From: Ursus arctos
Taxonomy: Eukaryota; Chordata; Mammalia; Carnivora; Ursidae
NCBI RefSeq assembly: GCF_023065955.2
Contig: NW_026622852.1
Coordinates: 10,957,423-11,021,422 of the forward strand
DNA: 64,000 nt
Direction: 5' to 3'
The notes under the pieces are model-generated. The model searched no databases. It saw nothing but the letters and a program-made list of their open reading frames with translations, and was not told the origin of the DNA. Every line of letters begins with the position of its first letter. The stretch's first letter is position 1. Shown here piece by piece: positions 36,697-50,265 of the stretch. The position numbers and the translations under genes are program-made.

Positions 36697-39600
36697 ATAA
36701 CTCCTTTGTATTGGTTTCCCACGGTCCTTCATTCTTACTCTGGAATCTACCCAAACAAAGTACCTTCATGTAAATCAGTATCTCGTGATCTGTTTGCAGG
36801 AGGACCTAGGTTAAGTCAGCTCTCCAAAAGATCCTAAAATTATAAATGAAATAATATCTGAATGTCCCAAAGTATAGGAAGAGATAAGACAGTGACATAA
36901 TTCACAGTAAAAAAGAAAAGATAAATGATAAAAGGAGAGAAACTAGAAAAGCCCTTAGAAGATCTAGAAGGCTGGATCTTCCCATCTGAAGAAGAGGCAG
37001 CACATGGAGGAGCCATACTCAGAAAACCTCTGAAGGGCACAACTTATAACCCTTTATTTTTACTACTAGGGCATCTATTTGAAAGACAGCCAGACTATAC
37101 ACCCCAGAGCTCCTCATATGCTCTGGTCATATGCATTGCTCTCAGTTAGAAATAGGACATGCAGCCTCATATTGTCTTCTCGAATCTTTGAAACCTACTT
37201 CTTATCAGATCTGAGAAGCAGGCTTTCATAAGTGAGCAGAGAAGAGCAGTCAGCTCACGGTTAGTCACCTCTTCAACCCAGAAAGCTTCCTGTCCCACCA
37301 TATGCTTGGCTCCAGTCAGCAGATCCCCTGATTTCAATACCGGTTTGACAAGTAGTGTCCTGCAAGGCTTCCCAGGAAACAGACCCAAACTCCATCAAAT
37401 ACATCTGCATAGTAGAACAGTGATTGAAAATCCAAGTTGCATAATTCAGAACAGAGCCAAGTGTAACAGTGAAAAAGTATCCTTACATGTATTGTGAGGT
37501 TGTCTTACGCCACAGTTTCTCTCATTAAGGACATTCTGAACAAATCATTCATAGATGATTGGCCTGAAATCTTTTAGTGGTTACTGATTCACAAAACCAC
37601 AGAAATAATACATATTCTGCTAACAGCCAGGGGTGTTGCTATGGTATCACAGATAATCCCTTTTGAAACAGAGATATCTGTGGCATTCCTATGAAGATGA
37701 GACAAAAATCTTTAAAATAATATTTCCAAATACCTGATTTGTCAATTTGGAAGTGTTTAACATCAACACAGACCAGTAAAGAAGGGAAAAAATCCTGATT
37801 GTACAGGGTAAAATGAAATCACAATTAAGACTTCATTATACACATTCGTAACTGCCCTGTGTATAATCCTAAAAGGACACTGTTCTAATAAATCCATTCT
37901 CTCGATGAGATTAGGTAGTAACAACAACTATCAGTCATCAAGCTTCATTCATAAAAGTAAATCAAGAGGGAATTACCTGTGACATTTGTTTTTCTGCAAG
38001 TCCTTAGTTAAATTATTAGGCACTACTACCAAATTCTGTTAAAGAATAAAAGAATGCCATGAAGTAGTTAAGCAACCTGAGAGCAAAGTCAATAAAATAC
38101 ACGCCTTTGATTCAATTTCCCAAAAGCAAAGTTTTCATTTGGGGACATAAAGAAACCAACTTCATGGAGTAAGGGGGATGGGTATGAGGAAAGCAGGCAG
38201 AGTAAAAAGAACAAAAAATGCCAGCAAAAGTCCTGAAGCAAGTACTAACTACTGACACTAACAATTTTCTTTTGCACTAGGATTCTTTTTTTTTTTTTTT
38301 TTTAAGTGTTTCTGTTTTCTGCTCCCTAGCGAACAGGAGAGCTTTCCCATTCACATGGAAGATAATGAATGTTCCTTGCATGTGTGAGACATGGACTTAT
38401 AGGACTAGGAGTAATAAGCAAAATTCCTTTGCACATCAAAGATTTAAAAAAAAAAAAAAACTTTGTTTATTCAAGAAATTCCTAATGGCTTCATTTATAA
38501 GTAAAACTTTCTCTTTATTTGAAACCCAGTGGCACAGCAGCATATAGCTTGAAGATAGCAGGTAACTCTCATAATGAACTCTGCACAGTTTTGAGAAAAT
38601 AATATCTGAAGGCAGTTTTTTCTTCTGGGGTCAGCAGATGAGCAGTTCAAAAAGAATAAAGTATCCCAGGGAACAGCACACAACTGGAGGGGGAGGGGCG
38701 GAACATTCTTGCTAATTAAAATTTCCAGTTCTGATGGCCCTCTATATACACAAATCCCAGTCAAGAAAGGCCCTGCAGGATCAGGCCTGTACCAAGAAAA
38801 AGTATACCATCATCACATTAATTGTATTATTACTTCATAATGCTAACCAGCCAGGTTTATATAGAAGAGATTAAATAACAAGATAATCTTATAAACAATG
38901 CTCATTTCATCAGTGTACCAAATAAGTTTGATTTATATCAGTAACTGTTCTTCTAATTAATTTATGAATCCACATGCTTTAATTTACACAGACACCTACA
39001 CTGGGATAGGGATGGCTATTTTTTAAAAATATTTTGAACTTTAAGATGGGTTTATGTTTAGACTTCCCAATGTTCACCCTTCAAAAATGAAGAGACTGTT
39101 AAAATACCCTGCATTAAAATAGAAGCGTGCAGAAAGAAAACATTTTATCAAATTCAATGCCTATCTCTCCCTGCCGACATTTATATGTTTAATTTTAGTC
39201 TAGCTTTACTCAAACTTAAAGCCAGATCTGTCTATTCCAAAGTTGTGAATTTACCTTTATTTTTTTTAACCAATATTTCCCTCAAAGCCTTTTGGATATA
39301 GAACTTCATCTTGTTATAGCATCAATCTTAAGTTTCTATATTTGTTTTCATGCAGTTTCTAGTGATTTAAAGGAGAAAAAAAGGCTGCTAGCTTAAAAAA
39401 ATAATAATTTCTACTAACATCAGGAGCTTGGATAAATCTTTTTCAAGTACACTCCAGGATGTTGGTTTACAATAGCAAGTACCAGCAGTCAACAGATAGA
39501 AATGAGAAAATTCCAGAAAGGGAGGAAAATTCAACCAGAAAGATAAAAACGGTATGTCTGAATCCAGACCCGCTTACAACAAGCTATCAGTGATGTCATG

Positions 39601-41754
39601 GCAATGCCAGCATTCTTTGAAAGCCCCTAAAAATAACAATGTAAAAGGGTTATCTTGCTGTCAGAATTATTCCAGTTTACTCATTTTACACCATCCATGG
39701 ATGCCTTCAGTGTGGGGATGAGGATGTCTATTTATGCACTTAATTGGGCAAGCAAAAAGGTTTTTACTTGTCTTTGATACAAAACTTTTATTTACGTATT
39801 TGATCAATGTTTATTTGTAGGATGTTAATATAATAACAGACGTCAGCTACATTATCTGTTTTTGATTATACACTCCTAGAGGGCAGAAACATTGTCTGTT
39901 CAGCTCACTTTTTATAGGATGCAAACACAGTACCATACTCAAAAAGGCACTTAAAGATAGTTTTTATAAAAACGATGAATTCAAGGGGACTTGGTCTGCC
40001 TCTGTGCTCCATGAAACTCCATTGGCAAGTACTGAACATTAAAAAGTAACACTTATCCTCTTGGGTAATTTCATTCTTCAGATGTCTGTAATGGTGTTTC
40101 TCTTCTTGAAACGGGGATTATTGAGATGGAACTATTTCCACCTCTTAATGTTCAAGAGCTAGCTTTTGTAAAAACCTAAATTCTATAATGAACTCACACT
40201 AGAAAATAAAAGAAAAAGAGCCTGACCCAAACCTCCCACTTCTTAGCATCAAGTTAGCACACTTAACTGCATGAGGCAAAAGGACGTGCTGTCTTCATGA
40301 GGGAACCTGCTAATATTATTACTGTGGTGCCTAAAAATGTAGCGTCCTGGTATTCTTAATGCTCAAATTATCTAGAACAAGGGGCATAGTGAGTCAAGTA
40401 ATTTTCTGTGATAAGAAAAGAACTTAGAACCCTGCTATATAATGCTCTACTCTAAAGGAATAAAAACCAGTAAACATTATCTTCAAGGCTCTGACATATC
40501 AGAAATGGAGAATATTTCTGCTAACTATGTAATTTGGGGTAAGTTTTTTAAAATTTCTGGACCTTGGTTTCCAAATCTGTAAAATGAAGACATTAGATTA
40601 TATAAATAATTCAGATAATTCCCAGGTTTAAATTATGAAATCAAATGAAAAAAATACTGAGTCCTAAAGAATCTCACACACAGAGATTCCATTATCTACC
40701 CTAACAGAAGGATTTTCCTTTTTTTTTTTTTTGCAGGTAGAAGAAGGTAGACTATGTGTTTTCAGTGTAAATCCTCATTTACGCAATGCTACTCATTATG
40801 ACTAACTCAAAATATTCAAACAGAATATCACAAGCCATTATTATAAATATAAAAATACAGATTTATATATAATGAGATATACATTGCATGTAAATACAAA
40901 ATCCATATACACGCACACATTCTGACACAAACATAAAATTCTCTCTATTCAAGCCAAGGATTAAAATATTTCCTGTTTTTTCTATCTTTATCTTTTCTTC
41001 CTCCTTCTATGAAGCATCTACGAAGCTGTTATGACTTAGGAACTTACATAAAGTAAAAATAAGTACCTTACTCAACGTTTCTTGTATTCATACTGACAGT
41101 TCCCAACATGAACTTATGTTAAGCTGGTTATCTGAAATCTAGATAACATTTCCTCATACAGTGGTTTTGAGAGAGAATACAGAATGTAGGTAAATTCTCA
41201 GGCCATTCAACCAAGATTTATTTAATCTATAATGTACCTGATATATAGAACTCAAGATACAGAATCCACGAATTGAATGATACTTAAGCAGAGAGTAATA
41301 GTAACAACAGCAGTAGAAAAATTTAAAAAGGTCCTGAAAATATGTAGGGGCATCCAGACCACACTCCACCAAAATTAAAAAAGGGAGGAAGGAACTTAAG
41401 TTCATGAAACTGCTTTTTATCTATTAAGTATTTACTAAGACTCTTGCAAAAGAAAACTTCCAACAACTACTGAGCATACTATCATTTTCTTACTTGTTTT
41501 GAGAAATAAATAAATGCACAACAGAATGCAGTGATTTCTTCCAAATAAAGAAAGAAAAGCACAGGTATTTTGTTCCAAACTCCCTATGTTCACCTTAGAT
41601 GCCTTATTCTTATGGAAAAATTATAAAACTTTATTTAAAAGTGAATATAATTTAAATGGTTGTGACATGTGAAATTTTCGGGAAAGAAAAATCTTCCTTA
41701 TTTTTATCTGCTTAGCCAACAGAAGCTAGTAAAATACATTTACATCATAACAAT
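36697..41754. other. Unique AT-rich non-coding sequence
   Basis: About 5 kb without an identified gene. It includes a T18 tract at 38286-38303, an A15 tract near 38446, an L2-like scrap near 39870-39960 and a MIR-like core near 40545-40590. An acceptor-like T-run ending TTTTGCAG at about 40735 has no matching exon downstream. Confidence 0.4.
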
Positions 41755-41850
41755 AACGCATTCACTACTTGCTCTGTGCTAGACACGGTGCGTTATGCAC
41801 ACACAGAACCCTTCCACCCTTCCAACAATGCCAAGAAAATAGATCTGAAG
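41755..41850 (-). mobile_element. MIR fragment
   Basis: CTACTTGCTCTGTGCTAGAC and ACGGTGCGTTATGCACACAC correspond to the reverse-complement MIR 3' part (tactatgtgccaggcactgttctaagcgcttta). Short and diverged. Confidence 0.5.
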
Positions 41851-44004
41851 AACTCAAATCTTCCTGTTCTTTTTCATCAATTAAAATGAAATCCAAAGAC
41901 CAAAACACACAGAAGCAATCTCCTAAATACTGTTTGCTCTATTAGATGTCAGGAAATTCAAGTACTTTGATTTGAATGTCGTCCTCATGTCAGGGTAAGA
42001 AGGAAAATGGGAAGTGGGAGCCACAAATTTCTGGCTTTCATCAATAACAATTCCACTCAAAAGTACAGGGAAAGGGATGATTTAGTGAGTATTCTGCATG
42101 CCTTTTAAAAAAAAAAACTAATCAAGGACCGTTCACATTCCTTAAAAAAAATCCACCAATGGTCATACAAATTTATGTAACAACGCAACCAAATTTTGTA
42201 AGTTCACAATTTAAGTAACTGTGGATATTAATCTTTTAACTACTGGCAGAAACACTAGGACTATAAAGGAAAACAGAATTGCAGTTCACTTTTATGAAAG
42301 ATAGAATAGGTTGTGAAGAGAAACAAATATAAAAAAATAAAAATTAAAAGAATAATGGAAAGGAAAGAGAAAATGGAGAAGGAAAAAAAGGAGGTACACA
42401 ACAAGGAAAAGAGAAAGGCAGTGAGGTAAAGAGGGGACTGATGGAGCAAAGTGAGGTAAGACGCTTGTAGTAAAATGACCCTCGTCCAAGGCTTCTTGGA
42501 GCTGGACCATCACCTCTATGGTCCAGAGGGATTACCTCTCTGGGGGTTTTTAAAAATGCTTTCTGTATCTACACAGTCTCATTTTATTTTTCAAAATCCT
42601 GTGTTTGTTTTTAAATAAAAGTTCGAGTTTGAAAACTTTGCTTATGTGTAAAGAATGACTTTTATTTTAGAAATGTACTTTGGAACGTACACACCATTGC
42701 TCAGTTCAGTGTTCAAAACCTCAGAGATGCCCTGACATTCCAAACCTGACAGTCTTTCCTTTGTAAAGAAATTAGGGCTGCCTCTTTCCACAGTACTTGA
42801 AAATTACATTTGAAATCAGTGTTCATGATTGTGCAAAGCCTTGAAAATATGTCCATTTGCTTGAGGAACAATCAGTCACCAAAGATAATTGTCCCTATTC
42901 TCCAGAAAACAATGTGGATGTGCCAAAAAAGTCAGAAGCTCTCAAAGGAATATTCAAAGTTGGTATCAGAGAAAAACCGTCCCCTTGCCTAGACTATGTA
43001 TACAGAGCACTTGCACTGAATATTGTACCCAAAGCCAGATCTATAGAAAGGTGAGCTGTGCATCAATCCAGTTTGGCTTAGCAGGCTAAGCACCCCACCT
43101 ACCCAATCCACCTTGACCTGATGGCTTGCTTCTTTCTTCCCATCCACCTAACCCATCCTGTATTCCAATAAACCCCTGGTCCTTATTCTATCCCTCCATA
43201 TCATAAGAATGCTTTTATATAAAAATTCATTAGGTAATGTACCACTTTCAATATATTGATCCTACAAACTGTAACTCTGTGAAGTGGTTCAACACGATGT
43301 CATCACTACACAGCAACTTGTTTCATTTACAGTATCTGTTTCACTTCTACTCATGAGCTAATATAATTCAATTTTTTTTTAACTGCACACAGGCTGCTAG
43401 ACACATGTGCATGGCAAATGGAATCTGAACTTAGCTTAACAGCCTCATTTATTCCTGATGGTTTAAATTATTTCATCACAATTAATGACACCCCCTCAGC
43501 TTCCTGTGCAGTGCTGCCAGATGTTCAGAGACCACAAAGCCACTCTCTTCTTTGACGGCTGGTGACAAGTCGTCCTCTGAAGGACGTTCCCTAGGTACAT
43601 GGGCCGGATGACACCTCCATTGCTTAGCACCTCTCTGCCTCCCAGAGTAACCACGTTGAGGAAAAAGCAGGAAGGCATGAGAAACCAGCAAATGCATTAG
43701 CAAAGGCAAATTATGTGAAGTGATCTACACCCGGAGGAACTTGGCTCCTGCCACAGGAGTTCCTAACCTTGTTGTTTTATGAAAGAGCTCTTCCCCTCTA
43801 CCTTCCCAGCCCCTGGCATCCACTGAGTGCCCAACATGGCGTCAGTCCTCTGGGAATGTCAAAGGACAATAAAAATATAAACTTTTCCACAGGAATCCTT
43901 TCTGGTTTTGGTAATTTTGTTTTTGAAGGGTGTTGTTTAAACTTACCACCTTCACTGTGATCATGTTGTTTTTGAGAGCAAACACTCTGAATGGTTTATA
44001 TCTT
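41851..44004. other. Unique non-coding sequence
   Basis: No gene or repeat was identified. Three overlapping plus-strand frames of about 60 codons at 42810-43089 lie in all three phases, a sign of a stop-poor patch rather than a gene. A purine-rich tract spans about 42330-42430. Confidence 0.4.
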
Positions 44005-44188
44005 TATTTTTTTTTTAAAGATTTTATTTATTTATTTAAGAGAGAGAACAAGCCAAGGGTGGGGCAGAGGGAGAAGCAGACTCCCCGCTGAGCAGGGAGC
44101 TGGATATGGGACTCAATGCCGGGACTCCAGGGATCACAACCTGAGCTGAAGGCAGACACCCAACCGGCTGAGCGACCCAGGTGCCCCT
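44005..44188 (-). mobile_element. CAN-SINE, reverse orientation
   Basis: T-rich tail, AAAGATTTTATTTATTTATT, (GA)n, GCAGACTCCCCGCTGAGCAG and a head complement GAGCGACCCAGGTGCCCC. A clean target-site duplication is not evident, so the left edge is approximate. Confidence 0.9.
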
Positions 44189-44302
44189 TATCATTACATC
44201 TTCAGCTATAATTTTCTTCTATCCTATTCAACAGACACTTCTAATTGAAACATACAATATTTGGGGAACTTGTAGCAAACAGTCTTACCCCTTTTTCTTT
44301 TT

Positions 44303-44400
44303 TTAAACATTAGGGAGGTGTAACATAACGGATATACAAAAAGTTGCATACATTTCATGTATATATCTTGATGACTTTGATATACCTATTTTTCTTAGGC
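44303..44400 (+). mobile_element. Possible old L1M fragment
   Basis: GGAGGTGTAACATAACGGAT and CTTGATGACTTTGATATACC resemble the L1M block 'gaggtgtaattnacatacaataaa...ttgatgagttttgacata'. Diverged, class-level call only. Confidence 0.4.
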
Positions 44401-45833
44401 TTAGTAGGATTTACTTATTTCAGGGGCTGTTGGGTTTTTGCTTTTGTTCTTGTTAGGTTTTGTTTGTTGTCTTATTATTTTTTTTTAAAGAACATACAGA
44501 AAAATACACTTCACACTTTCCTTATTTTGATTCTAATGATGGCCAAAGCCATTTACTTCTTTTAACAAAAACCAAAATTTTTCTTCAATATGAAACTCAG
44601 AAATAGTAATTATCTTCTACTCATCATTTTAAGTTCACAAAAAAATATAAATTCATATAATCACAGGTAGCTAAGAGTAGCTAACGGGGTAGCAGAAACA
44701 GTAAACATACTAGCACTGATACTGTAAGAATCCAATACTACAGCTCTAATTTGGAAAACATTTCCATCAACTAGAGAACATGTGGCAGACATTTTATGGA
44801 TTATTTTTTAAATGTTAAAAAAAAAAGAAAACAAAAACAAAAAAACCCCGCTGATCTTATTCAGGGAATAAGGGGCTTTTCTCTTTGCCAAAAAGTGTAA
44901 TAGGAAAACTGAAAGGCCACCTGTGTCAGCCCACCCTATAGTATGAACATAAGCTATAAGAGCACTTTGGAAAATATCTTCAAACTGAGATGAGAAAAAA
45001 AATCAATATCAATACAGATTCCAAGCAGATGCAAAAGGCTTCTGTGCATGTTCGTGATTATGTGTGTGGCCTACACAGGCTAATTTCAGATGCCTCCAAA
45101 ACTCAGTGTACTTTCTCTTTTATAAACTATTTGGGATTAAAACTAGGAGCTCATCCATATCAACTTTGACAATGGACACAAATACAGGGTAAGCTAATCA
45201 AGCCAAACAAGTTGAATTTTCCCCTTCATAGAAGGCTCTTTTAATCTTAAATGCCTACTGAATTTTACAGACATGCTACACTTATATTTTGACAGTTGTT
45301 TATTAAAATTGCTTTCCTAGGAAGTTCTATGAAACCAACAGTCTAGTTTGTATCAGAACTGAGGCGATCAGAGAGAAGTTGAGATGATGGCATACTTGCA
45401 GCAAGCAGACAACAATAGGAAACTCTTAGCACTCCCAGAGTTGCATCAAATTTTCCATGGACCGAAACTAAAATGAAATAGTTCAATTACTAAGAGGTAG
45501 ATAAGTAAAATAAACAACTAATTTCATACAGTGAAGTTGGGAGAGAGTCATATGGACCTCATTCTGTTGTCTCCAAACACTGTATCGGAGGGGAAAAAGG
45601 AGCTGAATAAACTTTAAACTCTCATGTAGGGATGTATTGCTTGTGTGTCCCTGGCAGATGTGGAAAGGAGATGAAATGGGCAAGGGAGAATCAAATATCC
45701 CATCGCTGCAGGTTTGCTGAGGGAAAGAGCACTGCAAAGATCTCACATCTGGCAATCATTTGTCAATAGCTGGAAAGAGAACGGCAGGAAACTTTCTGGC
45801 TCTTGGAGAAGATGAAAAGACAAAAACCATGTG

Positions 45834-45834
<1 letters not shown>
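44401..45834. other. Unique non-coding sequence
   Basis: No gene or named repeat was found. Frames are short and include T-rich membrane-like chance translations on the plus strand near 44344-44565. Confidence 0.4.

Positions 45835-45872
<38 letters not shown>
45835..45872. repeat. (CA)n microsatellite
   Basis: About 18 uninterrupted CA units after ATGTGT. Confidence 0.97.
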
Positions 45873-45873
<1 letters not shown>

Positions 45874-46291
45874 TCTGCAATGGTACAATGACTACTACAC
45901 TTATTCTCCACCCCTCCTCCCCCCCACTAAATTTAATGATCTTCAGATATACTCTACTCCGTGGTCAAAAACATGCAGTCACTTGACTTGTTAAAGCTGC
46001 AGTGTATGTACATTTTTCAAATAAACCCCAGGGCTGATGTTAGAAAATCAAAATCAGTCAAGCATAGACCGCCTGGTACTTTGGGCAGGAATCCTTGTGG
46101 TTTAGTCAATAAACAGAATCTGAATGAAAGACACCACAGTAACTAGACAGTAACGTTTTGAACAGTTCTTAACCTGAGGGGGGCTGGGGAAGGCGGGTGC
46201 ACTAGTGACCATGGGCATAAGGCTACCAGGCCACTTAGATGGCTTGTTCTACCTGCAACACGACTGTGTTTAGCACAAGGTCATCTGCTGT

Positions 46292-46319
46292 TTCTCTCCC
46301 TCTCTCCCTCTGTCTCTCT

Positions 46320-46356
<37 letters not shown>

Positions 46357-46373
46357 ACACACACACACACACA
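46292..46373. repeat. Compound (TC)n-(AC)n microsatellite
   Basis: An impure pyrimidine CTCTCC/TC array (46292-46342) passes directly into an AC array with one ATAC interruption (46342-46373). The 127-codon frame across it is a translation of the repeat (Ser-Leu then His-Thr). Confidence 0.97.
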
Positions 46374-46689
46374 AGAGTGAACTTGTATTTGAGGAATGTT
46401 GTGAATGAATTTGGAGAGGAAACAGTTTGTTGTTGTTTTTTAAATAATTATACCTGTTTAATAGGGTGGGAAGGGGAAACCTCAAAATCTTTTTGGTCCA
46501 TACTGGTGATAATAATACAGAAAATTTGCTGGCTTCATTATGAGTTCATAAAAATGACCAGCTTTGCCCTAGCAGGTTTATTATGCAATAAAAAGTTTTC
46601 AAGACAACCCACACAAAATTAATTAACTTCTCCAAAATCATAGGAATTTAAATCTGGTCATGGTGATCGATAGACTTCAATAAGCAGCT

Positions 46690-46960
46690 TTCAGTTCACT
46701 CTTATGCTGCATTTAACTAGCAGCAGCCGCCAAACTCATCCCTGTGATTCCATAAGTGAATGCTGCAGGTTGTTTAATAACCTGGCAAATTCACAGTAGC
46801 TTGTCAAATTATTACAGGAACAGTGTCATCACTAAACAAGCCTGATCACGGTTAATTACAATGCAGACTAGAGAGCAGCCACAATTGTTCATTAATTACA
46901 GGAAGCACCTCATTTAAATTTTATGGAAATTTACACTTGCACCCCGGTATGTCTGGGAAA
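46690..46960. promoter_or_regulatory. Candidate conserved non-coding / enhancer-like block
   Basis: About 270 bp with few stretches of low complexity and a density of developmental factor-type motifs: two TTAATTAC homeodomain-type sites (46852-46859 and 46892-46899), an ACAATTGT Sox-type palindrome near 46881, AATTATTACAGG and an ATTTAAAT site. This is a motif-based impression. Conservation was not tested. Confidence 0.25.
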
Positions 46961-49324
46961 AAAAAAAAAGTGATCCTTCACGCATTCACAGAAGAAAGGA
47001 GTCTGTGGTTTATGAAACATCACAGTAAATTGTGTCTAATCTGGTACTGAAATATTGGTTCATTATTTACTCTAATTTTCTAAGCACTTTAGTGGTGAAA
47101 AATATCAAGTCAACCCCACATCTTGAATTCCCAACCAAGAAAGGAACTGTGTTTGATTAGCTGTAACAACTTAATAGAGGATAAGGCACAGTTAGACTCA
47201 AAAAGTAACTTTTCTCTGATTGAAAATATAATATTTAACAGCAATTAAGAGAAGTCTAAACTTGAATAACCACTTCCTAGAAAATAGTTAAATAAGAGCA
47301 CAATTTTTTGCTAATATACAATCAGTTAACCTCCCAAGCTAAAGAAAGCACACAGTTTCATACTCACTTCAAAAACTACTGAGGAAAATCAACAAAATTA
47401 GACAGTGAATCAAAGTCTTGATCTCCAGCTACTTTTCTAATAAATCAAGCATATTAACACAAAAGGCCAGCAGACACCCTTGCAAAAGTCAAGACACAGA
47501 CATCAGGATAACAGTCATTCAAAACCAAAGATATGTTCACGAAAGGGTGTCAGGGATCTTGGGATTGCTAAGCAATAAAGTTCCTAAACCATCTGAAATT
47601 TTAGGGATAGAAAAAAAGGTGAAAAGAAAAGGGGTAAGAACAGAAAGGGACTCTACCAGTCATGAGAAATTATGTCAGCTAAAATTGAAAAGTAAATCAG
47701 ATATGGGCGCTGTGTGTCTAAATGAAAGTCCTTCATTGGAAAGGATATAAACAAACTATTGCTCCTAAATCAAGGTGTACAAGAGGTTTTCTTAGAATTA
47801 AGAGGCCCAAACAGCAAATCCTCTGGTGGTTATAATGCCTGGCCCTGGGGGACAGCCTGAGATCCAAGAAGGGAAAATAGATGCCTCTGGCAAGTCCTAT
47901 GGTGAATTCCCTGGAGTGCAGAATTAGACTGAAAACTAAGAAATGGCACATTTCTTAGGGAGAAAAAAAAAAAAAGATCAGAATACATGCCATAGCAAGA
48001 ATGAAAGGACTCAAAGCTAAAAACTACTCCTGAAATTGTTACCTGGTGAAGAACATATTAAGTGTCAGGGTTTTTTTTATGACTGACATAATATGGGTAT
48101 GTACCAGATATCGTTAAAATGTATGGAAGCCATATTTAGAAAGGAAGAGGAAAAAGAGAAGGAAACGTTCAAATGGGTCCCAGTTAATGCACCAATTCAC
48201 CACACTTGACTCTTTGAACAGATTCAACCTTTCCACTCGGTCTGCCAACATGGTGTTGCAAGAGGAGGAGTCCAATAAAATGAGACTCATTTCTTTGCCC
48301 CGGGGCTTGGTCTTCTTTGCAAGGACCGTGATCAATTGTTAACTCTACAAATGTTTACCTACAACCAGGGTTTCACTTAAACAGTAAATATACATCTTCT
48401 CTCTTGGTATGTTAAAATAATATGCTCCGTCGGTCTCTTTCAGTTTTATTTCACACAGCCACATCTGCAAAACCCATTGCTCTTTGCTTCATAACTCAAG
48501 GTTCACAGATTATCCAACAACCACCCGTGACAGACCATTCCAGGTGATGTGTTTGAAGAACATCACTCGTCCTACCCAAAGAGGTCAAGGATCAGACCAC
48601 TCTCCATGAAAAGTCTTCCATCATTCTGCATTTATGTGTCACACACAAGCTGTTCGCTTTCTAAAACTGGGAAATACATGATCATGTCTCATATGTGTCA
48701 CACCTGCTTTTCTGTTGTACCACAGCCATACACCACCCAGACAGTACCAGCTTGTGGCACAGCAGAGCTCAGGTGGTCTTCCCTAGGCCAAGAGCAGGTG
48801 TGCAGGAGATGGTACACTCTTCAGTACCATAAAAACTGAAACCTTCTCCTACCACCACTTCCACCTTCACTCCAACTGTGCAGAAGTCAATTTTTAAAAC
48901 TATTCTCCTTTCTCCTGCAGGGTGTCTAAATCAGTAAAAATGCTTTAAAACCAAGCTCACCAGGCTCAACCCATAAGTCTGAAAATTTAGAAAATGATGC
49001 CAAATGCAGGTCCTAAAAAAAATAGTATGTGTTTGCTCATGCTAGGGGATGCCATCCATGTTACAACTTCAGCTAGTATCTTTGCACTAGTAGCACACAC
49101 GTGCCTTAAATATTAAAGGACACGTAAAGTAGAGGTATGTCTTTGACCAAGGCATCATATTTTTTATCTGTGATATACCGAACTACTTCTAATGCCCCAA
49201 GACCACGTAACATAACTGAATTCCAAGTAAATACTTTCACTTGGCTAATGAACCTGATATTGTATCACAGGACATATTTCCCCTGAAAAGGGAAGATACT
49301 TATCATTAAATCATACTTTTCTAG
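46961..49324. other. Unique non-coding sequence
   Basis: No gene or named repeat. Frames of 72-110 codons (for example 47418-47750 plus, 47733-47951 minus) lack recognisable domains and flanking splice or promoter context. Confidence 0.4.
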
Positions 49325-49440
49325 TTATGTGCCCAATGGCTTCTGTTCTCCTGAGCTGACAGACCATCATGCAGGAAGCATGACTTGCTCACCATGTGTC
49401 TCTAGTGCCTAGCACAGTATGGAGCACATGATCACAAGGC
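49325..49440 (+). mobile_element. L2 3' end fragment
   Basis: GACTTGCTCACCATGTGTCT and AGTGCCTAGCACAGTATGGA match the L2 3' block 'cactgctgtatccccagcgcctagcacagtgcctggcac'. Confidence 0.6.
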
Positions 49441-49449
49441 TTTTAAAAT

Positions 49450-49675
49450 AAAAGATAAGAGCTAGTCTTTATTGAGTGCCTGTTATGTGCCAGGCCCTAT
49501 GCTAACATTTACTCCTCATAATCACCTTGGGTGGCAAGTCTCCATTTTATAGATGGGAAAGCTAAAGCTCGTTTTGGTTGAGTGACTCTGCCAAAAGTCT
49601 CACAGTAACTTGTGTCAACCTAGGCAGCCAGCCTTCAGAAACCATGTTCTTATCCACTGCAGTATATACCGTTTC
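49450..49675 (-). mobile_element. MIR SINE remnant, reverse orientation
   Basis: A well-preserved reverse MIR. It runs through TCTTTATTGAGTGCCTGTTA, TGTGCCAGGCCCTATGCTAA, CTCCATTTTATAGATGGGAA, a GTGTCAACCTAGGCAGCCAG block and TTCTTATCCACTGCAGTATA. Confidence 0.85.
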
Positions 49676-50139
49676 TTGAATGAGTAAATGAATTATCTCC
49701 AATTACAGACAATTTAGCCTAAAAAGGACTTTTTGTGGCACACATGCTACCCTCGTTCTTCCTCTACACCTGTCTCAACAGTTGCCCATCTCCTGATGAC
49801 ACAGATAGATCTGTATGGCCTTCAGGGACCACTGTTTGTCACACCACCCCCAACTAATAAAGCAATAAGGCTCCAACCTGGACTTCCAGCCTCTGGTCTG
49901 GCTCCTCCAGGTTTGGGCAAAAGTCTGCACCCAGCACTCTGCCAGCACATGCCACTGGAACCTGGGGGAATATGGCCAAGTTAGATGCTGGGTGTGGAGG
50001 CTGCTGAGAACTACACACAAACACATTTGACCCAGACAGAAGCAGGGACATTCCAACTGCAGGTATGAAACAGACCATCATGGCTTCATTGGTTTTTGAC
50101 ACTTAGTAGGTCAAATATATTATAAATATCATGTAACCA
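49676..50139. other. Non-coding sequence, slightly GC-richer
   Basis: Overlapping frames of 82-93 codons on both strands (49733-50102) reflect a stop-poor C/T-rich patch. No protein family was recognised. Confidence 0.4.
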
Positions 50140-50265
50140 CGTTTATTAACCACCAGAAGGCAGATTCTAAGAAGACAAGATCCATAAAATTTTTATTCCC
50201 CCTTTGTATCCACAGCATGTAGCACAAAGTTGGCATTTACTAAGTATCTCTGGATGGAAGGAAGA
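50140..50265 (+). mobile_element. L2 3' end fragment
   Basis: CTTTGTATCCACAGCATGTA, GCACAAAGTTGGCATTTACT and AAGTATCTCTGGATGGAAGG correspond to the L2 terminus 'tatccccagcacctagcacagtgcctggcacatagtaggt...'. Confidence 0.6.

Noticed and set aside
40720..40760. Strong acceptor-like T-run ending TTTTGCAG
   Set aside because: No open frame with a good donor follows. Poly(T)-AG sequences are common in such DNA.
46239..46622. 127-codon plus-strand frame
   Set aside because: Its middle is a translated (TC)n-(AC)n microsatellite and the remainder matches nothing known. No splice or promoter context.
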